Assembly: GCA_039197765.1 (NCBI GenBank) | Contig: JBCCTX010000156.1 | Coordinates: 1-17,928 of the forward strand | DNA length: 17,928 bases | Source of the DNA: JBCCTX01 sp039197765 | GTDB lineage: Bacteria; Bacteroidota; Bacteroidia; J057 | Reading direction: 5' to 3' | In this document: piece by piece, positions 1-5,948 of the stretch | Layout of the letters: every line of letters starts with the position of its first letter | How positions within the stretch are numbered: position 1 is the stretch's first letter | The notes under the pieces: generated by a model | What the model was told of the DNA's origin: nothing | What the model saw: the letters and a program-made list of their open reading frames with translations, nothing else | The model's database searches: none | Made by a program: the position numbers and the translations under genes

Positions 1-56
1 ATGCCATATGTGATGGAATATAACTAAGCATAGCAGGGGATATATGGAATATATTT

Positions 57-116
57 GGGGCGGTTTTTATCTCCCCGCCCTTTCTTGGAAAGGGCACCCC
101 TCCTAAATCAGGAGGG
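57..116. repeat. Left terminal inverted repeat of the DUF559 cassette
   Basis: This end has three parts. An outer arm (57-74) is 15/17 identical, inverted, to 615-631. A perfect hairpin follows, with an 8-base stem GCCCTTTC (77-84), loop TTG and the return arm at 88-95. An inner arm (98-116) is itself a hairpin (CCCTCCT / AGGAGGG around AAATC) and is 17/19 identical, inverted, to 571-589. The parts are only two bases apart. The order and spacing mirror the right end, so the pair looks like the two ends of one unit. All of this was read directly from the sequence; mobility is inferred. Confidence 0.75.
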
Positions 117-168
117 CCGGTTTTGACCGGGAGGCCTGATTTGTCCTGGGATAGATTGAAGAATCTAT
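117..168. other. Two hairpins in the leader of the DUF559 gene
   Basis: CCGGT (117-121) pairs with ACCGG (126-130) across the loop TTTG. ATAGATT (151-157) pairs with AATCTAT (162-168) across the loop GAAG. Both stems are perfect. The second ends 13 bases before the DUF559 start codon, so in RNA it could affect translation. In DNA it could be part of the recognition structure of the cassette. No matching pair exists downstream of the gene, so these hairpins are not part of the inverted repeat. Confidence 0.55.
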
Positions 169-181
169 ACTTATTGGGGTT

Positions 182-553
182 ATGGGATATAAGTTCATCC
201 ATAACCGAAAGTATTTGAAGAAATTTCGGAGGCGCTTGCGCAGGGATCATACCGATGCAGAGGCCCTTCTCTGGACCCATCTCCAAAACCGGAAGCTAGG
301 GGGATACAAATTTCGTCGCCAGCATAGTATCCTCAATTACATCGTAGATTTCTACTGCGCAGGTAAGCGGGTAGCCGTTGAATTGGATGGTGCCCACCAT
401 TTTACGATAGAAGGTCAACTCAAAGATGCCTATCGAGATGAAATGCTAGGTCAATTAAACGTAAAAGTTTTGCGTTTCGAAAACAAATGGGTTTTTGAAG
501 ACCTCGAAGGCGTGTTACGGGTAATTCTTAATACCCTCCAAGAGCCCCAATAG
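182..553 (+). CDS. DUF559 domain protein, Vsr/restriction-like endonuclease
   Basis: A 123-residue protein of the DUF559 family (very-short-patch-repair-like nuclease fold). Its usual landmarks are all present: a basic N-terminus (residues 10-22), T-x-AE at 24-27 followed by LW, KFRRQ at 43-47, YIVDFYC at 53-59, ELDG at 67-70 with H72/H73, and VLRFEN at 96-101. D56, E67 and D69 are the likely PD-(D/E)xK metal-site residues. Length is normal for the family and the reading frame is intact. The gene stands alone between mirrored palindromic ends, so it is more likely the gene of a selfish or repeat-associated cassette than a partner of its neighbours. Activity of the family is predicted from the fold; the substrate is unknown. 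It has no cytosine methyltransferase neighbour, which argues against a true Vsr role. Confidence 0.85.
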   Translation: MGYKFIHNRKYLKKFRRRLRRDHTDAEALLWTHLQNRKLGGYKFRRQHSILNYIVDFYCAGKRVAVELDGAHHFTIEGQLKDAYRDEMLGQLNVKVLRFENKWVFEDLEGVLRVILNTLQEPQ

Positions 554-562
554 GGCTAGCCC
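553..562. other. Perfect 10-base palindrome after the DUF559 stop
   Basis: GGGCTAGCCC starts at the last base of the DUF559 stop codon. It has no loop, so it is a poor RNA hairpin, and no T-run follows it. It adds to the palindrome density of the cassette. Function unknown. Confidence 0.4.
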
Positions 563-570
563 AAAATTGA

Positions 571-631
571 TCCTCCTGATTTAGGAGGAATCCCCTATAC
601 TGCGTATAGGGGAAGGAGGTTAAAACCGCCC
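571..631. repeat. Right terminal inverted repeat of the DUF559 cassette
   Basis: Mirror of the left end. The inner hairpin arm (571-589, TCCTCCT / AGGAGGA around GATTT) is followed by a perfect hairpin with a 9-base stem CCCCTATAC (592-600), loop TGC and GTATAGGGG (604-612), and then the outer arm (615-631). The inner and outer arms match the left end inverted. The middle hairpin has the same place and a three-base loop but an unrelated stem sequence. Conservation of shape without sequence suggests that the structure is what is recognised. Confidence 0.75.
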
Positions 632-661
632 AAACGCGCTCCGCGCCTTGAAAAGGTAATC

Positions 662-673
662 CCCCTCCAGGGG
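662..673. other. Small GC hairpin CCCC-TCCA-GGGG
   Basis: A four-base-pair stem with a four-base loop between the DUF559 cassette and the terminator-like hairpin. It is short and could be chance, but it is one of three hairpins within 56 bases. Confidence 0.3.
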
Positions 674-677
674 AAGT

Positions 678-696
678 AAAAAGCCCTTGCAGGGCT
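678..696 (-). terminator. Likely intrinsic terminator of the minus-strand operon
   Basis: On the minus strand, AGCCCT, loop GCA and AGGGCT form a perfect six-base-pair GC-rich stem (682-696) that runs directly into five T (678-682). It lies about 12 bases after the stop codon of the 1382-residue gene, where a terminator for the EAD-MoxR-FGE block is expected. The stem is rather short, so efficiency is uncertain. Confidence 0.55.
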
Positions 697-703
697 AGGG
701 TAA

Positions 704-717
704 GCCCCTATCGGGGC
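704..717 (-). other. Hairpin with GATA loop at the 3' end of the putative variable repeat
   Basis: On the coding (minus) strand the sequence is GCCCCGATAGGGGC, a five-base-pair stem with a GATA loop that spans the stop codon at 708-710. In the Bordetella phage DGR a DNA hairpin or cruciform with a GRNA loop just downstream of the variable repeat promotes target recognition. GATA fits GRNA and the position fits. The stem is shorter than in the known examples (about 7-10 base pairs), and hairpins are common in this stretch, so the assignment is tentative. Confidence 0.35.
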
Positions 718-3700
718 GAGTACCGGGAGACTCGAAATCCTAAGTAGCGGTCTCGGTCTGCCGGACGATTGAGGCTGCGGACCGAGACACGACAGTCGTT
801 ACCGACGTTGAACCACGAGCCACCACGAACCACTCGCCTATATTCATTCGTTGGCCCCAAGGGATTTTGCAATTCGGCTCCTTCTCCTTGATATTCCCCA
901 TACCAATCCCCACACCACTCCCAGACATTTCCACTCATATCGTGTATCCCAAGGGGATTCGGATACTTAGCTCCCACCCTATCTTCAGTACCCAAATTTT
1001 GACCATAATTCGCATAGTAGCTCAAAGAATCCCCATTAGACGTCCCAGCATACATATACCGCCGACTCCCTTTCGGATCATAACCCCTTACTCCTCCCGC
1101 AGCAGCATACTCCCATTGGGCTTCAGAGGGAAGCCGCCAACCCGTTTTACCTCCTGCCTGGGCTTCATTTAGCCAACGACAATAGGCCTGGGCCCCATAC
1201 CAGGAAACATATCGTACCGGATGCCCATCATAGCCTTCTATGATGGAATAGCTTTCCCCAGAAAAGGAAATTCTTGAGTTAGATGCCTCCAAGTCAATCC
1301 ATACAGAAAGACTATCTTCACGATCCACATTCGCATTCAAAAAGTGCGCATACTCTCGATTTGTAACCTCATACCTCCCAATCTCATAATCATCCAACCT
1401 TACCCGATGAAGCACCTCATCTTCTCCTCTACCAACTTCCTCATTGGTACTACCCATCAAGAAATTCCCTCCTCGGACGTAAATCATATCCGGGAGAATC
1501 GGTGCTGTATTTACCGATCTTTCCTCTCTTAAAACCAAGCGAATCGGCTTTAAGGTAAATTCCGATTGCCCAGAAGGATCGAGTTTAAGGTCCTGGCTAT
1601 CATTTATGTCTTCGTAGACGTCTGAATTCACTTCTATGGATAGTGTTCTCGTTGTTTGGCCACTGGGTACCTCTAGGATAAAAGAAAAGGATTCTCTACG
1701 CTCTCCAGCCCGGTTCGTGGTTGACCCTGTAGAAACTGTCCTGACAGGTTCGCTGTTAATTTTCAGCGTGTAGTTTTGTCCCTGAACCTCACTGGCAGGT
1801 ACTAATACTTCTCCTTTTACCGTGAGGAATCCTGAATTACCCAAATTCAGTCTTTCCTCCCCTTCTAGGGCCAATCCGGTACGAGTAGTATCTAATTCTG
1901 TAGAGGCTGATGAAAGCGGAGGAGTTTCTTGTGTTTGGCCTACGAGCTTATCGTATTCCGCTCTCAGGGCATCCAAATTTTGAGGGCAGGTTCGTCTTGC
2001 TCGGTCAATTAACTTTTGAAACTGATTGGGACTGGCCTTTCTTTCAATCAAGGCATTAGCTTCGAGCATAAGATCCAAACAGGGACTATTGTTGAGGCCA
2101 AGTTCCAGCAAGGGACCACATATATAACGGTAGGTCCGCATCACATCCGTTTCCTCAGACTGGGATTGAAGGAGAATTGCCGAATCCAAGGGGCGAGAAT
2201 CCTGAGGCTGAAGCTCCTTACTTCGCTGCATCAACTGGTTGCATAGGGTGTCCTCAAGGACGGTCCCATAGGCATTGTACCCCGCTACAAATTTTCGATT
2301 GAGATAAGTAATACCTTGATTAAAATACACAAAGGAAACATTTGTAAAGAATTCTCTAAAAGATGGGTCGCTTACAATAATCGAGTCTGTAGGTTCTAAC
2401 CCAGCCATACCTAATACTTGGCTTAAGGTATCCTCTGCACCTTTAAAATCATATACTTTGAGTCTTTCCCCAATCTTATGCTGATAATACACTAAACTAT
2501 CCGAGTAATCTTCAAGGCACAAGACTAAACTTCCTTCCTTCAATTGCGGTCCCACACAGGTTTGCAATTGTGGGTGAAACGGCATGAGCAAAGCCAGCAA
2601 GAGGACTCCTAGTATACCTAATGCAATGTTCTGACGTACCTGTGATTTTTTTGTATCTGCAGATTGACCTCTTTCAGCCAGTTTACGAAATTGCTTCGGT
2701 AGCCTGTAATCAATCCCTTCCCTAGGTTTCTCTAAAGCTTTGAGTACGACCCAATCCGCCTCTACTCCAGCGGCTAGGTATGCAGCTAGTTGCTCTTTGA
2801 GTTCTCGCCTCCGTTCGGGAGATACATTCAAATGCAACTCATTGATAACTAGGCTTAAGGTATAGTCGTCAAATGCCCCAGATTGCTCATTAGGTGCCTC
2901 TATGCTTTCAAATAATTCTTGCAATCGGACGCGCAACGCTAACTCGAATCGATCATCTAGACGCTCGAGAAGATGTTCTCTAACCTCATCTGACATTTTT
3001 CCTTCTACAAACCAAGGGAGTCTAGAAAGTTCTTGGAGGTTTTGAGTGGTCAATAACTCTTTACCCTCTAGTTCGCTAAGCTCCTTTCCCAGGAAGAGCG
3101 TAAGCTCCCACTGTAAAGAGGGGAATATAGCACAAGCAGCAACCCAGTTGTGGAGGGCTTGAGGTAGGTGTGCTGTAAATAGTTGCTCTACACTCGCAGA
3201 AAGCGAGATAGGTTTTTCTAATGCATCCCCGATTTGCTTAGCCCAGTCGCCGGATAGCTCTTCCCGACTATTCCACTGCTGAACCATCAGGTGTAAGGCA
3301 TCAGCACTCGCAGGTACTACCGATAGTCGCTGTCCCAATCGAAACTCTTTCCTACCCCATATATTCCAAGCTTTGGGAGACAGCAGGGTGCGCAGTTTCC
3401 AATTCTCTAAGACCTTTGACCAGCGGGTCAGTCGCCCTGTAACCGGATTGAAAAACTCATAGCCACTACTCAAAACTACTAAGCGATGGTGTCCATAGCG
3501 CTGGGCTAGGGTTTGCAAGGAAAGCCCCCTGGGATGCTGCTCATTCCAACACAGGCGCGGATCACCCTTGTAATAGAATCTTTCAATATGAACCTCTTCG
3601 CTTTTCAACAACTGGAAGAGATAGTTGTAAAACTGGGCCCTATGGTCCCTCCGAGTCAAACTATTTATCAATAGTAAGTAGTCTGCAGATTGAGGAGGAG

Positions 3701-4856
3701 TTTGGTATTGAGGAGTCAAGCGGCCTGCATTGCGGACGGTCGCCCGGACTGTCTCGTTCATATCCATGAATTCCTGCTCTCCCAGTCCTCGTCGACGAAA
3801 TTGTTTAATCAAGCGCTTTGTAGCTAAACTGGATAGGATTCTGGGGTTTTCAGGGAAAAGAATGTCCCAAACAAAAGGAGGTTGATCCCGAGATTCCAAC
3901 GCTGCTATGACTTCCTGCTTTTGGCGTTTTCTATAGCGCAGAAAGGCCCATAGGGCTAACATGAATGAGGCGACACCTGCTAACTTTATCCACCAGAAAT
4001 TTTCATCCAAGAAATTCTGACGTTGGACCTCTTCCATGGGGAGTGAAAGGCTAGCCAACCCTCGGGGATAGGGCAAGACAAGTGTATCATAGGAGACGGG
4101 GACCGATAGAACGGTACTAGGGCTATCTTGTTCGGCAGGAAGAATGAGCTTTTCTAACACTGTAACCATGATTCCCAAAGTATCAGAACAAGCATTTTGG
4201 TGGAAAAGGGCTTTATAAAAAAATCTCCGATCTGATGGGGTACGGGAGGCTAACGACCTTGTTGTGTCTGCAGCAAAAAGTGCCGACAAGGAATCGGGAA
4301 CTGTTACAGCCAAACAAGTATCTTGGACCATTCTAACTTCAGGTTTACCCTGGGAATCCGGACCTCGAACAAACCAAAGAGAATCCAAGATCACGGGTCC
4401 CATTTCACTTGTAGCAATTAGTTTACAACTGATGGCAGTATCTCCTGGATAGACTGAAATTCCATAATTCTGGTTGGAAAGGTCATTTGAACAAGTTTCT
4501 GGCGCAGTATGGTATCCTAAATAAAATACGAGTCCTACAAGGCCTGCCATAGCAGCGAGGCCCAGTAAACGAAGCCATTTATAGGAAGAGGTAGACTTAG
4601 GGATAGAACTCGATTTTGAGGAGGCATGTGTAAGTCGATAGGCTGCTAAAGTTTCTCGGTATAATTCATAAAACCGCTCCTGCTCGGAAGGGTTCCTGGC
4701 AAACAAGGGGCAAATAAAACTCCCTAACTCCTCTTCCGTGAAATTATCAGGTAGTCGCTCAACCAGCTCCTGGACCTGTAAGTGCCTTCCAATTCCTATT
4801 TCGAAGCCATCGGCTTGTAGGCGGGAAAGCAGGTCAGCCAGGAGGGAGTGCAGCAT
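708..4856 (-). CDS. Membrane-anchored MoxR-partner protein with vWA-like and C-terminal FGE-sulfatase domain
   Basis: 1382 residues. Residues 1-75 resemble the helical N-terminus of CoxE-type vWA proteins, partners of MoxR. Membrane segments lie at about 93-115, 286-307 and 742-760. An extracytoplasmic loop (116-285) holds four Cys. A vWA-like domain (325-530) has its MIDAS degenerated to INSLTRRD (397-404). A winged-helix-like region follows (565-632), then a helical, TPR-like stretch (783-970), a beta-rich linker (1000-1112) and an FGE-sulfatase (SUMF1-like, C-type-lectin) domain (1122-1378). FGE landmarks are GGNFLMGS, EVTN, WRLPSEAQWEYAA, MSGNVWEW and RGGSW. By alignment with FGE, the first copper-binding Cys is replaced by Asn1350 and the second kept (Cys1355), so catalysis is unlikely. 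Topology predicts the FGE domain outside and the vWA part inside. It is 66 bases after the MoxR gene, probably co-transcribed. Its C-terminus resembles a DGR variable repeat. Confidence 0.82.
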   Translation of the reverse strand: MLHSLLADLLSRLQADGFEIGIGRHLQVQELVERLPDNFTEEELGSFICPLFARNPSEQERFYELYRETLAAYRLTHASSKSSSIPKSTSSYKWLRLLGLAAMAGLVGLVFYLGYHTAPETCSNDLSNQNYGISVYPGDTAISCKLIATSEMGPVILDSLWFVRGPDSQGKPEVRMVQDTCLAVTVPDSLSALFAADTTRSLASRTPSDRRFFYKALFHQNACSDTLGIMVTVLEKLILPAEQDSPSTVLSVPVSYDTLVLPYPRGLASLSLPMEEVQRQNFLDENFWWIKLAGVASFMLALWAFLRYRKRQKQEVIAALESRDQPPFVWDILFPENPRILSSLATKRLIKQFRRRGLGEQEFMDMNETVRATVRNAGRLTPQYQTPPQSADYLLLINSLTRRDHRAQFYNYLFQLLKSEEVHIERFYYKGDPRLCWNEQHPRGLSLQTLAQRYGHHRLVVLSSGYEFFNPVTGRLTRWSKVLENWKLRTLLSPKAWNIWGRKEFRLGQRLSVVPASADALHLMVQQWNSREELSGDWAKQIGDALEKPISLSASVEQLFTAHLPQALHNWVAACAIFPSLQWELTLFLGKELSELEGKELLTTQNLQELSRLPWFVEGKMSDEVREHLLERLDDRFELALRVRLQELFESIEAPNEQSGAFDDYTLSLVINELHLNVSPERRRELKEQLAAYLAAGVEADWVVLKALEKPREGIDYRLPKQFRKLAERGQSADTKKSQVRQNIALGILGVLLLALLMPFHPQLQTCVGPQLKEGSLVLCLEDYSDSLVYYQHKIGERLKVYDFKGAEDTLSQVLGMAGLEPTDSIIVSDPSFREFFTNVSFVYFNQGITYLNRKFVAGYNAYGTVLEDTLCNQLMQRSKELQPQDSRPLDSAILLQSQSEETDVMRTYRYICGPLLELGLNNSPCLDLMLEANALIERKASPNQFQKLIDRARRTCPQNLDALRAEYDKLVGQTQETPPLSSASTELDTTRTGLALEGEERLNLGNSGFLTVKGEVLVPASEVQGQNYTLKINSEPVRTVSTGSTTNRAGERRESFSFILEVPSGQTTRTLSIEVNSDVYEDINDSQDLKLDPSGQSEFTLKPIRLVLREERSVNTAPILPDMIYVRGGNFLMGSTNEEVGRGEDEVLHRVRLDDYEIGRYEVTNREYAHFLNANVDREDSLSVWIDLEASNSRISFSGESYSIIEGYDGHPVRYVSWYGAQAYCRWLNEAQAGGKTGWRLPSEAQWEYAAAGGVRGYDPKGSRRYMYAGTSNGDSLSYYANYGQNLGTEDRVGAKYPNPLGIHDMSGNVWEWCGDWYGEYQGEGAELQNPLGPTNEYRRVVRGGSWFNVGNDCRVSVRSLNRPADRDRYLGFRVSRYSPR
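744..812 (-). other. Putative DGR variable repeat core in the FGE domain
   Basis: Codons 1349-1371. FGE/C-type-lectin proteins targeted by DGRs carry Asn (AAC) at many template positions here. In this gene nearly all the corresponding codons are NNC with the first two bases varied: F1349 ttc, V1351 gtc, D1354 gac, V1359 gtc, S1361 agc, L1362 ctc, D1369 gac, R1370 cgc, Y1371 tac. N1350 and N1353 remain aac and N1363 is aat. The framework residues (RGGSW, C1355-R-V, P1365, LGFR) are conserved. This is the signature of adenine-specific mutagenesis of AAC codons. No template repeat or reverse transcriptase is visible in the window, so they would have to be elsewhere in the genome. Confidence 0.55.
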
Positions 4857-4857
4857 A

Positions 4858-4920
4858 GGATATAGGGTTTAGGGAATAAGGTATAGGTTCAAGGTCGAAG
4901 GTTTCGAGTGTTGGGTTACA
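4858..4920. repeat. Spacer built of nine degenerate heptamers
   Basis: The spacer between the MoxR gene and the 1382-residue gene reads as nine consecutive 7-base units in unbroken phase, for example GGGTTTA at 4865 and GGTTCAA at 4886. GG opens seven of nine units, and A closes six. On the gene strand the units approximate TnnnACC. It fills essentially the whole spacer. Not coding; function unknown. Confidence 0.6.
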
Positions 4921-4922
4921 TA

Positions 4923-5846
4923 CTATCTCAGTTGTCCGCGCAGGGCTTTTAGGTCTTCCTGTGTTTTAGCCAAGACAGAATAACTAGTCAGTAATTGCTC
5001 TTTGAAAGGCTCTTTGAGCTTAGGGAACAGGCCTAAAGACTTAGGATCAAACTCCATTCTATGCAACAGCATAGCCCAAAAGATGAGTTCTGCTGTAGCA
5101 GGCTTCTTTTTTAGACGTAGGTCTTTATTCGAGCGAATCTGCTCGAAGTGCTTGATAAGAATAGCTAGCTCAACATCATTATATCCCTTGATTTTGGTGG
5201 AGACGATCCGAAGCAATGTTGTATCGTCGGGAAAGGGTATGTGATAATAGACCACCCGGCGTAAAAAGGCATCAGGAAGATTTTTCTCCGAATTGGAAGT
5301 AATGATGACTATGGGACGCAGTTCTTTTTGGGCTGTATAGGTTTTGCCTAGCTCCGGTACAAAGAAGGACATGCCTTCAATAGCTGCTAGCACATCATTG
5401 GGTAAATCCCGAGGGGCTTTGTCAATCTCATCGATCAAAACCACCTTTCGGGATTGACTGCGGATGGCCTCTCCAAGAGCCTGATACCTGATGAATCGAT
5501 TTTCAACTTCCGCTTCTTCCAATACAGTAGGATTGTTCTGATTGTATTGGAAATGTCCCAATGCATCATAGGTATAAAATAGGTCTACAGCTTTGGAAGT
5601 AGTTTGAGCATTAAAAACTAAAGGTTTTTCCAGGCCAAAGAAATGGGCCATATGGTGAGCCAGCTGAGTTTTTCCTGTTCCAGGTTCACCAGTAAGTAAT
5701 AATGGCTGACCCAAACTCAATGCTACGTTTACCGCACTGACTAATTCAGGCCCAGGAATATATTTAGCGGGGTCTTCCAGGTTTTCATTTACCCTAAATT
5801 CTGGTACTTTTCGCGAGCCCTTTTCTGCATATTGAGTGAACGACAT
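4923..5846 (-). CDS. MoxR-family AAA+ ATPase
   Basis: A 307-residue AAA+ ATPase of the MoxR type, which usually remodels a vWA-containing partner. Visible motifs are Walker A GEPGTGKT (53-60), Walker B VVLIDE (135-140), sensor 1 ITSNSEKNLPDAFLRR (182-197, with Asn185 and the arginine finger at 196/197), and a sensor-2 region KKPATAEL (247-254). All residues needed for ATP hydrolysis appear intact. Length is normal. It sits between an EAD/inactive-STAND-like gene (102 bases upstream) and the 1382-residue CoxE/vWA-like membrane protein (66 bases downstream), all on one strand. This suggests it couples ATP hydrolysis to a conformational change in that protein. It differs from housekeeping BatA/BatB-type MoxR loci, whose typical neighbours are absent. 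Confidence 0.93.
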   Translation of the reverse strand: MSFTQYAEKGSRKVPEFRVNENLEDPAKYIPGPELVSAVNVALSLGQPLLLTGEPGTGKTQLAHHMAHFFGLEKPLVFNAQTTSKAVDLFYTYDALGHFQYNQNNPTVLEEAEVENRFIRYQALGEAIRSQSRKVVLIDEIDKAPRDLPNDVLAAIEGMSFFVPELGKTYTAQKELRPIVIITSNSEKNLPDAFLRRVVYYHIPFPDDTTLLRIVSTKIKGYNDVELAILIKHFEQIRSNKDLRLKKKPATAELIFWAMLLHRMEFDPKSLGLFPKLKEPFKEQLLTSYSVLAKTQEDLKALRGQLR

Positions 5847-5864
5847 ATGATCGATATTGTGTTA

Positions 5865-5895
5865 ATAGTCTACAGATAACCAGTCGACAGTCTAT
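5865..5895. repeat. Weak heptamer-like spacer upstream of the MoxR gene
   Basis: Related 7-base words (ATAGTCT at 5865, ACAGATA at 5872, ACAGTCT at 5887) recur with one extra base in the series. Periodicity is weaker than in the spacers at 4858-4920 and 7278-7340, but the words resemble those of the latter. No promoter or terminator was recognised in this 102-base gap. Confidence 0.35.
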
Positions 5896-5948
5896 AATAT
5901 TCAACCCATTAATTATTGAAGTACTATCTGTAACGTACGAGTAACCCA

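Noticed and set aside
182..553. Vsr mismatch endonuclease working with Ada or EndoQ in DNA repair
   Set aside because: The gene is over 9 kb from those genes and lies inside its own palindromic cassette without a Dcm-type methyltransferase.
867..1172. Plus-strand open frames opposite the 1382-residue gene, and similar short frames elsewhere
   Set aside because: They lie antisense to well-supported genes, have no family features, and follow from the codon composition of the real gene.
708..1493. Active formylglycine-generating sulfatase maturase
   Set aside because: One of the two copper-binding Cys is missing and there is no sulfatase gene nearby.
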